Position numbers and translations under genes: made by a program
DNA from: Paramagnetospirillum kuznetsovii
GTDB lineage: Bacteria > Pseudomonadota > Alphaproteobacteria > Rhodospirillales > Magnetospirillaceae
Assembly: GCF_003284725.1 (NCBI RefSeq)
Contig: NZ_PGTO01000014.1
Location: 1 to 64,000, forward strand
Direction of reading: 5' to 3'
Length of the DNA stretch: 64,000 nt
Shown here: positions 27,245 to 37,205 of the stretch, piece by piece
How the letters are laid out: every line of letters starts with the position of its first letter
How positions within the stretch are numbered: position 1 is the first letter of the stretch
Notes under the pieces: generated by a model
Told to the model about the DNA's origin: nothing
The model's database searches: none
The model's input: the letters and a program-made list of their open reading frames with translations, nothing else

Positions 27245-27779
27245 TGGAACAGCCCATGCTGGCGATCTGGCGCTCGGGGCCTTGGCCGGTCTCGGCGACC
27301 AGCCGCATGGCGTCGACCAGTTCGCGCCGCGCATCGGGACCGGCGGGCAGACGACCCGAGGAATCCAGGCGGCCGCGATAGCGCAGGCCCAGCCCGGAAT
27401 CGAAGCCGAAAAAGTCCGGCGTGCACACCGCGCCATAGGCCCGCGCCACATCCTGGCTTTCATCATGAAGATAGGGAAAAGCCAATCCGTGCCGCTGGGC
27501 GAACATCTTCATGGCGTCGAATGAGTCGTCGGGATATTGAACGGCATCATTGGAATTGATGGCCACGACGCCGATTCCCATGGCTGTCAGCTCGGCGGCA
27601 TCGCGCACCAGGCGATCGATGATGGCCTGCACATAGGGGCAATGATTGCAGATGAAGGCCACCAGAAGGCCTTTGTCCCCGACCGCATCGGCCAAACGCC
27701 ATGACCGCCCGTCGATACCGGGCAACACGAAATCCGGGGCCGTCCAACCCACATCGCACAAAGGCGTTTCCACTGCCAT
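27228..27779 (-). CDS. Thioredoxin-fold (AhpC/TSA-like) protein
   Basis: A 183-residue cytoplasmic protein. The N-terminal APDFVLPGIDGRSWRLAD and the strand LLVAFICNHCPYVQAIIDRL give a peroxiredoxin/thioredoxin-like fold with a CNHC active site and the family's CPYV segment. It continues with GVVAINSNDAVQYPDDSFDAM, AYGAVCTPDFFGFD (cis-Pro after a Cys) and LRYRGRLD. This matches the 'thioredoxin family' group next to AhpC/TSA proteins, likely a thiol peroxidase or disulfide reductase. The start at ATG 27779 avoids an N-terminal extension with no recognisable features. The 3' end overlaps the permease gene tail by 17 bases. Confidence 0.87.
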   Translation of the reverse strand: MAVETPLCDVGWTAPDFVLPGIDGRSWRLADAVGDKGLLVAFICNHCPYVQAIIDRLVRDAAELTAMGIGVVAINSNDAVQYPDDSFDAMKMFAQRHGLAFPYLHDESQDVARAYGAVCTPDFFGFDSGLGLRYRGRLDSSGRLPAGPDARRELVDAMRLVAETGQGPERQIASMGCSIKWKT

Positions 27780-27871
27780 CGCTGGCCTCCATGACTGGGC
27801 AGAATATGCCCATTGATTCCACCGCCCTCGAGTCTCACAATATTGTGGAAATGAGGTCAAGGATCATAGAA

Positions 27872-28249
27872 ATGATCGTGCGGCGTGCGAATTTGGCGAT
27901 GGTTCTTCTGCTTTGCGGCTGCGGATTCATGTCCTCGGGCGGGATCGTGACGGCGCCCAAGCCACTCCCCAATCCCTATACATTCTTCCAGTTGGAAGCC
28001 CTAAGCCTCATCAACACCCACAAGACGGTGGGCGATCACATCATCGGCTGGATCTACGACAAGGATTGCTCGACCCCGCGGGCCGAAAGGGGCGAGGATT
28101 ATTGCCGCGACTTCCCTGGACGACCGGCGCCGCCGCAGCAGGTCTATTGCTACGCCTCGCTGGGGCGGCCCAGTTGCTTTTCCCAGCCCTACAACGAAGG
28201 CAACGACCATTTGATCGGATTCGTGCCTGCTTCGACGCCGATCCGTTAG
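27872..28249 (+). CDS. Small putative lipoprotein, unknown function
   Basis: A 125-residue protein beginning with a charged N-terminus and hydrophobic stretch (MIVRRANLAMVLLLCGCGFMSSGG) that could be a lipoprotein signal with Cys in an imperfect lipobox (LCGC). The mature part has six Cys in C-containing loops (YDKDCSTPRAERGEDYC, VYCYASLGRPSC), suggesting disulfides in the periplasm. An upstream in-frame ATG at 27851 is the alternative start. No family recognised. It begins 92 bases from the divergent thioredoxin-like gene. Confidence 0.65.
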   Translation: MIVRRANLAMVLLLCGCGFMSSGGIVTAPKPLPNPYTFFQLEALSLINTHKTVGDHIIGWIYDKDCSTPRAERGEDYCRDFPGRPAPPQQVYCYASLGRPSCFSQPYNEGNDHLIGFVPASTPIR

Positions 28250-28261
28250 CGAGGGCGCGGA

Positions 28262-28582
28262 ATGGCGACTCTGGTCCGCATGGCTGACTATCGTGCGAGA
28301 CCCGCCTTCGTTCAATTCGAACGCGCTGAACTTTGCCTGTTGCTGGCGCTGTACGCGGGGCGCGTGGCGGCGGGCGAGTGGCGGGACTACGCCATTGATC
28401 TGGGCGCCGATCAGGCCGTATTCTCGGTCTTTCGGCACACTCGGGAGCGCCCCCTGTTCACCATCGCGAAGGAGCCGCGGAAACAGGCGTGGGTTGTTCG
28501 CTCGGGTGGTCGCGAATTGGCACGCTCCGATTCTCTCGCGGACGTGCTGACGGCCGTGCAGCAAAAACCCAGACCCGTGTGA
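28262..28582 (+). CDS. DUF2794 family protein
   Basis: A 106-residue protein with the conserved alphaproteobacterial DUF2794 core: FERAELCLLLALYAGRVAAGEWRDYAIDLGADQAVFSVFR, then PLFTIAKEP, then a C-terminal ARSDSLADVL stretch. The domain covers almost the whole chain. Function is unknown. The ATG at 28262 lies behind GAGGGCGCGGA and only 12 bases after the preceding stop, so it is probably cotranscribed with the small lipoprotein gene. Confidence 0.85.
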   Translation: MATLVRMADYRARPAFVQFERAELCLLLALYAGRVAAGEWRDYAIDLGADQAVFSVFRHTRERPLFTIAKEPRKQAWVVRSGGRELARSDSLADVLTAVQQKPRPV

Positions 28583-28590
28583 TCCCATAT

Positions 28591-29190
28591 ATGCCATCAA
28601 TGCCGCGCACGCTTATCTTGTACATGGGATCATTCCTGCTGGCGGGCGGATTGATGGCCTGCGCCGATGCTCCCCCCCCTTCCGCCACGGCCCGCCTTGC
28701 CGCCGATGCTGGCACTCCGTCGTCCGAGGTCGAAGATGACGAGCGCGAGGAGTTTCAGCAGGAAATTCTGTCCGATATCGAGAAGGTCGACACCTTCCTG
28801 CAAAAGACGCAGCGCGGGGTCAATCTGTCCGAATTCACCCTGGGCTGGTTCGCCATGATCCTGATCAACGAATTATGCGCCCAGGACCAAGACCTCTACG
28901 ACCATGTCCATGCCGAGGGCCGCAACGTCGAGCTCTATCTGCGCGGCCCCTTCCAAGCCAACCCAAAGGGTGAAATAGCGACCTTGGCAATCTTGGCCCG
29001 CAAGAGCAATGCGCCCATCCGTCTGGCCGCCCGGCACGCCTTGCAGAGCCTGACCACCATCCCGGACAGCCGCGACTCGGCCGAACGGCAGGAACGCAGC
29101 CGCGCCGATCTCTATGCCGCCCTGACCAAGCTGAAGTTGGAACTGACCCGGGTCGCCAAGGAAGCGATGGCGACGAAAGCCAATCCATAG
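28591..29190 (+). CDS. Lipoprotein, unknown function
   Basis: A 199-residue protein. The signal (MPRTLILYMGSFLLAGGLMAC) ends in a good lipobox LMAC, so it is likely a lipoprotein. The mature part begins with a low-complexity Pro/Ala/Glu stretch and continues as helices (REEFQQEILSDIEKVDTFLQKTQRGVNLSEFTLGWFAMILINELCAQ, then RLAARHALQSL). No family recognised. It starts 9 bases after the DUF2794 gene without an obvious ribosome-binding site; ATG 28591 or 28600 are both possible. It ends just before the structured repeat pair at 29207. Confidence 0.7.
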   Translation: MPSMPRTLILYMGSFLLAGGLMACADAPPPSATARLAADAGTPSSEVEDDEREEFQQEILSDIEKVDTFLQKTQRGVNLSEFTLGWFAMILINELCAQDQDLYDHVHAEGRNVELYLRGPFQANPKGEIATLAILARKSNAPIRLAARHALQSLTTIPDSRDSAERQERSRADLYAALTKLKLELTRVAKEAMATKANP

Positions 29191-29206
29191 TCTTGGGAAT
29201 TAAGAA

Positions 29207-29380
29207 GGAGAGGGAGCGTTTGGGGGTCGCTCCCTCTCCAAGCCCCTTCGCGGCACTGGGGTTCGGGGATGGCCACGAAGGAACCTTCTGATGTGGCGCC
29301 GAGGGGAGAACGTTGGGGGCGTTCTCCCCTCTTTCGATTCCACCCGCGGTCTTGGGGTTCGGGGATGACCGCGAATGGAC
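29207..29380. repeat. Tandem pair of double-hairpin units with compensatory stem changes
   Basis: Unit 1 (29207-29285) has a perfect 12-bp stem (GGAGAGGGAGCG, 29207-29218 / 29228-29239) around loop TTTGGGGGT, then a second hairpin (TTCGCGGC/GCCACGAA with one mismatch) around GGGGTTCGGGG. Unit 2 (29301-29380) has a perfect 12-bp stem (GAGGGGAGAACG, 29301-29312 / 29320-29331) around loop TTGGGGG, then CGCGGTC/GACCGCG around the same G-rich loop. The first stems differ at five positions and all five are compensated. The units lie between convergent genes ending at 29190 and 29394. Confidence 0.85.
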
Positions 29381-29393
29381 CGCGCCACGAGGC

Positions 29394-30440
29394 TCAGGCT
29401 GCTTTCGCCTCCTGATCCACGTTCTCACCGGACCGATCCAGAGGCAGGGAGAAGCCAAAGCGGCTTCCACGGCCAATCTCCGATTCGACCCAGACTTCTC
29501 CGCCCATGCGTTCGACCAGACGGCGCACCACCGCCAGTCCCATGCCGATCCCACCGTTCGCGGAAATGGCGGCATCATGCGGGCGGTAGAATACCTCGAA
29601 CATTTTGGCGACCCGGCCTGCCTCGACGCCGATTCCATTGTCACGGACGGTGAATTTCGCCATGCCGTGATCACGAACCGCCGAAACATGAAGGACCGGC
29701 CGCCGCTGATCGGCGCGGAAGCGCACGGCATTGTCGAGCAGTTGAACGAATATCTCGACCAGCGACGGCTGGTCGGCGATCACATCGGGCAACGGATCCA
29801 CCACCAAGACCACATCCGATAAGGCCAGGACATCGGACAGGCGCCTGCGCGCCACCATCACGGATTCCGTGGCCGAGACACCTACGTCGGTTCGCGCCGC
29901 GCTATCAACGGTCACGAAGGCGCGCAGACCGCTGATCAAGGCCTTCATGCGCCGGGCACCATCGACCACATGGGCGAGATAGAGCTTGGCTTCCTCGTCC
30001 TCGCGCCCGCGTCCTTGTGCTTCCAACAACTGGGCATACGCGACCATGCGCCGCAGCGGTTCTTGCAGGTCGTGGGCGGCGATGTCGCCGATCCGCTCTA
30101 AATCAGCCACGTGACGGCGCAGCCGACCACGGCATTCGGCCAATTCCGCCTCGCGTGTCCTCAGGTCTGCCGCCAGACGCCGCTGGCCGCGAATGCTGAT
30201 GGCCAAGGCCAGCACGACACCGCAGCTTAGGGCCAGCACAAGCAGGACAAAGCCGGTCCGAGCGATTTCGATCATATTGGGAAACGCCGCCAGCGATTCC
30301 GTGAACAGTTCTTGCAGCGAATTGGTCTTCCACCAGACGCCGCCCCAGCCGATCATCACCGCCACGGCGCCGAACAACGGCAGCAGGCTTGCAAAGCCGC
30401 CGTCCTCATAGCGCCCAACCGAGGAAATTCGTCTCGTCAC
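29394..30440 (-). CDS. Membrane histidine kinase paired with OmpR-type regulator
   Basis: A 348-residue kinase. Two helices (PLFGAVAVMIGWGGVWW; FVLLVLALSCGVVLALAISI) enclose only about 35 periplasmic residues, so little extracellular sensing is possible. A coiled coil (LAADLRTREAELAECRGRLRR) leads to the phosphoacceptor box AHDLQEPLRRMVAY and a HATPase domain with QLLDNAVRF, DNGIGV and GIGMGLAVV. The GTG at 30440 lies behind AGGGACGG; GTG 30503 is a longer alternative. The next gene, divergent, encodes a response regulator, its probable partner. Confidence 0.85.
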   Translation of the reverse strand: MTRRISSVGRYEDGGFASLLPLFGAVAVMIGWGGVWWKTNSLQELFTESLAAFPNMIEIARTGFVLLVLALSCGVVLALAISIRGQRRLAADLRTREAELAECRGRLRRHVADLERIGDIAAHDLQEPLRRMVAYAQLLEAQGRGREDEEAKLYLAHVVDGARRMKALISGLRAFVTVDSAARTDVGVSATESVMVARRRLSDVLALSDVVLVVDPLPDVIADQPSLVEIFVQLLDNAVRFRADQRRPVLHVSAVRDHGMAKFTVRDNGIGVEAGRVAKMFEVFYRPHDAAISANGGIGMGLAVVRRLVERMGGEVWVESEIGRGSRFGFSLPLDRSGENVDQEAKAA

Positions 30441-30602
30441 AATGCTGACCGTCCCTGCCGCGTCTCGCCCATCGGCCACATGGCCGACCGGGTGCGAGGC
30501 CACTTATACCCTGGCTATGGCAATGGAATTACGGCGGCGGTTGAATTGCCCGCCAATACCCTGTAAATGGACTATGAACACATCTTTGAACCGGAGAATG
30601 CG

Positions 30603-31307
30603 GTGACGGCGAAAGCCCATGTGCTGATCGTGGAAGACGAGCCCGTGACAAGGGCGAAGCTCGCCGCCTATCTGACCGCCGACGGCTTCCAGGTCAGCGA
30701 GGCCGCCGATGCCAAGGACATGAAGGCTGCGGTGGCGCGGGCCATTCCCGACGTCGTGCTTCTCGACATCAACCTGCCCGATGAGAGCGGCCTGATTCTC
30801 GCCCGCGAGCTGCGCGCCAAATCGTCGGTCGGCATCATTCTGGTGACGGCCCGCCAGGACGAGACCGACCGTATCGTCGGCCTGGAAATCGGCGCCGACG
30901 ACTACATCACCAAGCCGTTCAATCCCCGCGAATTGGCCGTGCGGGTTCGCAATCTGCAACGGCGCGTGGCCCCCAGCATGGCTGCCGAGCGTTCCGCCAC
31001 CGGCATCTACTCGTTTGCAGGCTGGCGCCTGGACTGCGATGCCCGACAATTGACCTCGCCGACTGGTGAGGCGGTTCGCCTGACACGGGGTGAATTCGAC
31101 GTCCTGGCCGCCTTGGCCCGCAATGCCGGCCGCGCCCTGACCCGTGATCAATTGCTGGATCTGACCCAGCATGACGGCGAAGCGGTGATCGATCGCACCA
31201 TCGACGTCCTGGTCGGTCGCCTTCGCCGCAAGATCGAGGGCGACTCCCGTCATCCCTCCATCATCCTGACCGTGCACGGCGTCGGCTATCGCCTGGTCGG
31301 CGGCTGA
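30603..31307 (+). CDS. OmpR/PhoB-family response regulator
   Basis: A 234-residue transcription factor. The receiver domain has the acidic pair (LIVEDEPV), phosphoacceptor Asp in VVLLDINLPDESG, a Thr in ILVTARQ and Lys in YITKPFNPRE. The C-terminal winged helix follows (VRLTRGEFDVLAALARNAGRALTRDQLLD, then VDVLVGRLRRKIEGD, HGVGYRLVG). GTG 30603 was chosen for its GGAG 6 bases upstream and for the usual N-terminal length; ATG 30567 is an alternative. Divergent from the kinase at 29394 across about 160 bases that presumably hold both promoters. Confidence 0.92.
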   Translation: MTAKAHVLIVEDEPVTRAKLAAYLTADGFQVSEAADAKDMKAAVARAIPDVVLLDINLPDESGLILARELRAKSSVGIILVTARQDETDRIVGLEIGADDYITKPFNPRELAVRVRNLQRRVAPSMAAERSATGIYSFAGWRLDCDARQLTSPTGEAVRLTRGEFDVLAALARNAGRALTRDQLLDLTQHDGEAVIDRTIDVLVGRLRRKIEGDSRHPSIILTVHGVGYRLVGG

Positions 31308-31314
31308 GCGCGTC

Positions 31315-31362
31315 AGTTGGAGCGCGGGCGTCTCGCCCGCCTTCGCGGGTCACATCAAGCGA
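31315..31362. repeat. Intergenic palindromic repeat, copy D (half element)
   Basis: Right half only, reading GGAGCGCGGGCGTCTCGCCC, then CGGGTCACATCAAGCG, the reverse complement of the left end of copy C. It lies between the convergent regulator and hybrid-kinase genes. Confidence 0.85.
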
Positions 31363-31383
31363 CAGGCGGGAGAGTATCGATCT

Positions 31384-33297
31384 CTATTCAAACGGCTTCA
31401 GGGCTTCGGCAAGCGCCGCCATGGAGGCCTGCCATAGGGGCTCCAGGGCCGCGACCATTTCAACGGTCTCGGGGCGCTCTTGGCGCGCCGAATCCTCCAG
31501 GCTCCTGCATGCGGCGGCCAATCCTCCCAGATGAAGACTGAAGGCGGCCCCCGCCATGCGATGGGCCAATTGCGCCACTCCGCTCCAGTTGCCGTCGGCG
31601 CATTGGGCGATGATGGCGGCGAGGTCGGCCGAAGAGGACCGCTGGAACAAATCGGCCAGCCCAACCATGCGCTCGCGCCCCAAGACTTCCATGTCGGACC
31701 CCAGATCGGCGGCGGACAGCAATATGACCGGGCTTTCGCTCCGACGCCCCCATTGCCCCCCTCCCTCGCCCTTCAGCCGGGCCATGACCGCGCCGAAGTC
31801 GTCGACCCGGAACGGCTTGGGCAGACAGCCCTTGATTCCCACCTCGCGCCAGCGGTGTTCGTCCTCGCGAACGGGATTGGCCGTCAGAAGATAAATCGGA
31901 ACCTGCCCAGCCGCGCCGGGCAGGGCGAAAATCGCCTTGGCGGTCTCGATGCCGTCCATTCCCGGCATCCGCATGTCCAACAGGACCACATCGAATTCAC
32001 CCGCCTGGGCGGCGACCACAGCCTGAAAGCCGTCATTGGCCGCAATCACCGTATGGCCGCGTTGCTCCAGCAGTCCGGCGGCGACCTCTCGGTTGACTTC
32101 GTTGTCGTCGACCAGCAGAACCCGACACGGCCCAGCCGAATAGGCGGGGCCATCCTGACCGCGCCGGGGTGCGGCATCGGTGGCCTCTAGCGGCAGGTCC
32201 ACCCTGAAGGTGCTGCCGCGACCGGGAAGACTGTCGCAGTCGATATTGCCATCCATCAGAACCGCCAACCGGCGGCAGATGGCCAATCCCAGCCCGGTTC
32301 CGGCGAAGCGACGGGCGGCGCCGCTGTCGCCCTGCCAGAACTCGGTAAACAAGTTGGGCTTTTCCTCGTCGTCGATGCCGATGCCGGTATCGGACACCGC
32401 GAAGCGCAGCCCGCCACGGGCCAGGCGTTCCACCCGTATGGCGACACTGCCGCTATCGGTGAATTTGATGGCATTGCCCACGAGATTGAACAAAATTTGG
32501 CGAAGCCGCAGCCGATCTCCCTCGACGGTGCGGGGAATGTCGGCATCGAAGCTGGATGTCAGCGCCAACCCCTTTTCGGCGGCGCGGGCGGCCAGCACCA
32601 TACGAACTTCTTCCACCGCGTCGATGACGTCGAATGGCTCGTAGTCAAGGCTTAGGCCCTCGGCATCGAGCCGGGCGAAGTCGAGAATATCGTTGACCAG
32701 CCCCAGCAGCAATTCGCCCGAGGAAACCAGTGTCTGGGTGAAAGAGCGCTGCCGGTGATCCAGCGGCGTTTCCAGCAGAAGGCGCGCCATGCCGAGAACG
32801 CCGTTGAGAGGCGTGCGAATCTCGTGCCCCATCATGGCGAGGAAAACCGACTTTGCCCGCGCCGCCTGCTCGGCGGTGTCGCGGGCCTCGCGCAGGGCTT
32901 CCTCGCCCAGCTTACGCTCGATGGCGTAGCGCACGACCCGCGAAAGAATGAAGGCGTCGCCGATCCCCTTGACCAGATAGTCCTGGGCGCCGCGCTTCAA
33001 GGCATCAAGGGCGACCGCGTCGTCGTCGTTGCCGGTCAGCACCACCACCGGCAGCCGGGGCGCCGCCTGGGTCAGCCGGTCCAGCGTCGCGATACCGGAG
33101 GAATCCGGCAGGCCGAGATCGGCCAGGACCACGTCGAAGCCATCGGGATTGGATGCGAGCCGCGCCACCGCCTCGGACAGACGGCCAGTGACCGTGACCT
33201 CGAACGGCGTGGCCTTGACCCGGCGCAGCATTTGCCCCACCAAGCGGGCATCGGCGGGGTCGTCTTCCAGCAGGAGGATTCGGATGGGCGAGGTCAC
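31384..33297 (-). CDS. Hybrid histidine kinase (REC-HisKA-HATPase-REC-HPt)
   Basis: A 637-residue soluble phosphorelay protein without membrane segments. In order: receiver 1 (about 1-125; LLLEDDPAD, VVLADLGLPDSSG), HisKA with MMGHEIRTPLNG (about 160), HATPase (NLVGNAIKF, DTGIGID, GTGLGLAIC), receiver 2 (about 395-510; LLVDDNEVN, VVLLDMRMPGMDG, KPF) and a C-terminal HPt domain (LAHRMAGAAFSLHLGGLAA). It can pass phosphate His-Asp-His internally. The start GTG 33297 overlaps the TGA of the CheY-like gene (GTGA), so the two are translationally coupled. An input receiver at the N-terminus suggests it is itself controlled by phosphorylation. Confidence 0.93.
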   Translation of the reverse strand: MTSPIRILLLEDDPADARLVGQMLRRVKATPFEVTVTGRLSEAVARLASNPDGFDVVLADLGLPDSSGIATLDRLTQAAPRLPVVVLTGNDDDAVALDALKRGAQDYLVKGIGDAFILSRVVRYAIERKLGEEALREARDTAEQAARAKSVFLAMMGHEIRTPLNGVLGMARLLLETPLDHRQRSFTQTLVSSGELLLGLVNDILDFARLDAEGLSLDYEPFDVIDAVEEVRMVLAARAAEKGLALTSSFDADIPRTVEGDRLRLRQILFNLVGNAIKFTDSGSVAIRVERLARGGLRFAVSDTGIGIDDEEKPNLFTEFWQGDSGAARRFAGTGLGLAICRRLAVLMDGNIDCDSLPGRGSTFRVDLPLEATDAAPRRGQDGPAYSAGPCRVLLVDDNEVNREVAAGLLEQRGHTVIAANDGFQAVVAAQAGEFDVVLLDMRMPGMDGIETAKAIFALPGAAGQVPIYLLTANPVREDEHRWREVGIKGCLPKPFRVDDFGAVMARLKGEGGGQWGRRSESPVILLSAADLGSDMEVLGRERMVGLADLFQRSSSADLAAIIAQCADGNWSGVAQLAHRMAGAAFSLHLGGLAAACRSLEDSARQERPETVEMVAALEPLWQASMAALAEALKPFE

Positions 33298-33728
33298 TTG
33301 GGCAACTGCGCGATGCCGAACCAAAAGTCCTGGATGGAATGAATGGCGGCGGTGAACGCCTCCACATCCATGGGCTTGGACACATAGGAATTCGCGCCCA
33401 GCATATAGGCCGTCTTGATGTCGCGCTCCGCCCCGGAGGTGGATAGGATCACCACCGGAATCATGCGCAAAAGGCTGTCTGCCTTTATCTCCTCCAAGAC
33501 TTCATGACCGTTGCGGCCGGGAAGATTGAGATCCAGCAAGATCAGATCGGGACGCGGCGCGTCGGCATGGCCGACCTGTCGACGCAGAAAGGCCATGGCC
33601 TCCTGCCCATCCATCACATGATGCAATCGACATAAATGATGTGAGCGGCGAATCGCGATCTTGACGAGCCCAGCGTCGCCGCTGTCATCCTCGATCAGCA
33701 GAACGTCGCGCGTATCCTTTTCCCCCAA
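33294..33728 (-). CDS. Single-domain response regulator (RcpA-like)
   Basis: A 144-residue receiver with acidic pocket LLIEDDSGD, phosphoacceptor Asp in LILLDLNLPGRNGHEVL, Ser/Thr in VVILSTSG and Lys in YVSKPMD. The form and length match the RcpA/CheY group that partners phytochrome-type kinases. The only in-frame start is TTG 33728, since an upstream TGA closes the frame; GGGGA precedes it. No output domain, so it probably works by protein contact or as a phosphate shuttle between the upstream kinase and the downstream hybrid kinase. Confidence 0.88.
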   Translation of the reverse strand: MGEKDTRDVLLIEDDSGDAGLVKIAIRRSHHLCRLHHVMDGQEAMAFLRRQVGHADAPRPDLILLDLNLPGRNGHEVLEEIKADSLLRMIPVVILSTSGAERDIKTAYMLGANSYVSKPMDVEAFTAAIHSIQDFWFGIAQLPK

Positions 33729-33781
33729 TTGAATCCCCGATCAAGCGATAGCCCCCCGCCCCGAGGTTGTATCAATTCCCT

Positions 33782-35194
33782 CTAAATCGCAAGCGGAACC
33801 TCGGAAGGCTCTATTACCTTCGGCCAAGTAAACGACAGGGATGCCCCTTCGCCGTCGGAGGGCTCCACCCAAATGGTTCCGCCGTGCCGTTCGACGATTT
33901 TCTTGGCGATGGCCAATCCGACACCGGTCCCGTCGAATTCATTGCGGGCATGAAGGCGTTGAAAAATCCCAAAGACCCGTTCGGCATGTTCCGCAGGAAT
34001 GCCGATGCCGTTGTCCGTAACCACGACTTTCCAGGCCTCGCCCAGATCCTTGCACCCCACTTCGATAAGCGGCGGGCGGTCCGGGCTGCGATATTTAACC
34101 GCGTTGCCGATCAGGTTCTGGAACAATCGTTCCAGTTCGCTTTCATCGCCGAGAACGGAGGGCAGTTCGCCGAGAATCCGCACGGCGCCGCCGCTATCCT
34201 CGATCTCGAACTGCAGGTCGGCAATGGCGGCATCCAATGCCCTGCACATGGAGACCTGTTTATCCGTGGCAATGCGTCCAACCCGCGAATAGGTGAGCAA
34301 GTCGTTGATCAGCCGGTCCATGCGGCGCACGCCGTCACGCACGAAGGCCATGTATTCCTGGGCATCGCCGTTGAGATTGCCCTGCAATTCCTCTTCCATC
34401 AGCGAGACGTAGCTGCCCACCACCCGCAGCGGCTGGCGAAGATCATGGGAGGCCACATAGGCGAATTGCTCCAACTCCTCGTTGGAGCGCCACAATTCAC
34501 GGATCAGCCCGTCCAGTTCGTCTTCCAGGCGCTTTCGCTCGGTCACATCCTGGATGATGGCATCAAGACGAACCGGTACGCCCGCCGCATCCCTGCTGAT
34601 TTCAGCGCGGCCGTGAACGATCCGGATTTCGCCGCTTGGACGGACGATTCGGAAATTCTTTTCCACCGGCCGCATCGTGGTTCTCACCTGATGAAGGGAT
34701 GCCTCGACGGCGGCCCTATCGACGGGGTGAATGGTGTCCAGGAACAACTCCTGCGATGGCGCCACTTGACCCGGAACCAGGCCCAGGATGGCGTGGAACT
34801 CGCTTGACCAGTGCGACTGACCGCTCTTGAGATCGCGCTCGCCGATTCCCAGCTGTGCCACGCGCTCCGCCTTGGTCAGCAAAGTCTGAAGTCTTTGGTT
34901 CGCAGCCGCGTTCGCGCGCAGATGCCAACGGCCGGCCAAAAGCCCGGCGGCCCCACCGATCGACAAGCCAAAGGCCGCCGCCAGCGCCACCGACCACGTG
35001 CCGTCCCCGACGACACTCGCCATGGCGACGCCAAGGCCGAGCAGCGCGCCGCACAGCGAGGCCCTCAGCGGCAGTCGGTCATCGCCGAAACGTCCAGATT
35101 CATGCCGTGTTTCGATGGTCCGCTTCCTTCCCTTTCGGGACCAGATCCAAGTTAACCGATACCATACTTCCGGCGGATCTGACACCAGTGACAA
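33782..35194 (-). CDS. PAS-containing membrane histidine kinase
   Basis: About 470 residues. Two close helices (LCGALLGLGVAMASVVG; LAAAFGLSIGGAAGLLAG) form a hairpin with almost no loop. A PAS/PAC region follows (RVAQLGIGERDLKSGQSHWS, IHGRAEISRDAAGVP, IIQDVTERK), then the box SHDLRQPLRVVGSYV and a HATPase domain (NLIGNAVKYR, DNGIGI, GTGVGLA). The start is uncertain: TTG 35194 is the first start in frame and AGGAGGG lies 11 bases before it, but the same site also precedes an ATG in another frame. First of a three-gene transcript with the receiver and hybrid kinase (54 bases to the next gene). Confidence 0.85.
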   Translation of the reverse strand: MSLVSDPPEVWYRLTWIWSRKGRKRTIETRHESGRFGDDRLPLRASLCGALLGLGVAMASVVGDGTWSVALAAAFGLSIGGAAGLLAGRWHLRANAAANQRLQTLLTKAERVAQLGIGERDLKSGQSHWSSEFHAILGLVPGQVAPSQELFLDTIHPVDRAAVEASLHQVRTTMRPVEKNFRIVRPSGEIRIVHGRAEISRDAAGVPVRLDAIIQDVTERKRLEDELDGLIRELWRSNEELEQFAYVASHDLRQPLRVVGSYVSLMEEELQGNLNGDAQEYMAFVRDGVRRMDRLINDLLTYSRVGRIATDKQVSMCRALDAAIADLQFEIEDSGGAVRILGELPSVLGDESELERLFQNLIGNAVKYRSPDRPPLIEVGCKDLGEAWKVVVTDNGIGIPAEHAERVFGIFQRLHARNEFDGTGVGLAIAKKIVERHGGTIWVEPSDGEGASLSFTWPKVIEPSEVPLAI

Positions 35195-35244
35195 GCGGCA
35201 TCTTCCCTCCTATCTTGGCGTACCCGACATTCGCGGAGACTATT

Positions 35245-35688
35245 GTGCCTCGGCAATACCCGTCCCACCCCCTGCCCGGCGTGCTGGCCCTGATGACGCG
35301 CGACGACAGGATCTTGATGGTCCTGCGGGGGAAGGAGCCGGACAAGGGAAAATGGGGCTTTCCTGGTGGACTGGTGGAGTTGGGGGAAACCGTCCTGGCC
35401 GCCGCCCTGCGCGAACTGCACGAGGAAACCGGACTGATCGCCGAGGCGGAGGCGGTCATGGACGTCTTCGAGGTCATTACCCCCGACGAAGATGGCCGAA
35501 TCCGCTACCATTTCGTTCTTAATGTGGTGCGCTGCCACTGGCAATCCGGCGAAGCCGTGGCCGCCGACGACGCCGCCCAAGTGGGATGGTTCAGCCTCGC
35601 CGATATCGCCGACCCATTGCTGCCGTGCAGCAGCAATGTGGGCCGATTGGCCCGCATGGCCCTGGCGCAAACGAAAACGGCCGACTGA
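35245..35688 (+). CDS. Nudix hydrolase
   Basis: A 147-residue single-domain hydrolase with a complete Nudix box (GGLVELGETVLAAALRELHEETGL), so Mg-dependent cleavage of a nucleoside diphosphate linked to X is expected. It begins PGVLALMTRDDRILMVLRGKEPDKGKWGFPGG, the ADP-ribose/8-oxo-dGTP-like layout. GTG 35245 follows GCGGAGAC. The frame extends upstream to 34855, but that part is antisense to a histidine kinase and is rejected. Its 3' end contains the downstream terminator hairpin. Confidence 0.9.
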   Translation: MPRQYPSHPLPGVLALMTRDDRILMVLRGKEPDKGKWGFPGGLVELGETVLAAALRELHEETGLIAEAEAVMDVFEVITPDEDGRIRYHFVLNVVRCHWQSGEAVAADDAAQVGWFSLADIADPLLPCSSNVGRLARMALAQTKTAD

Positions 35689-35700
35689 ACAGCCGGCCGT
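35677..35700 (-). terminator. Terminator for the DEAD-box helicase gene
   Basis: On the minus strand a stem ACGGCCG/CGGCCGT with a 10-base loop is followed by TTTTCGTTT. It overlaps the last bases of the Nudix gene on the other strand and would stop helicase transcripts just after their stop codon at 35723. Confidence 0.6.
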
Positions 35701-35722
35701 CTCCCAACATCTTTGGCAAATG

Positions 35723-37114
<1,392 letters not shown>

Positions 37115-37186
37115 AAGGTCTCTTTCATCAACAGGCCGTCACATCCGCGCCAGCCTTCGGGAAGGCAGCGGACGGCAGCGGGGAGA

Positions 37187-37205
37187 AACCCGCAGGGTGC
37201 GGGTT
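37187..37205. other. Hairpin in the leader of the helicase gene
   Basis: Perfect 8-bp stem AACCCGCA / TGCGGGTT with a GGG loop, 73-91 bases upstream of the helicase start. A second inverted repeat CCGGA/TCCGG occurs at 37321-37339. They may regulate leader folding of a cold-responsive mRNA; the rest of 37115-37357 shows no gene. Confidence 0.35.
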
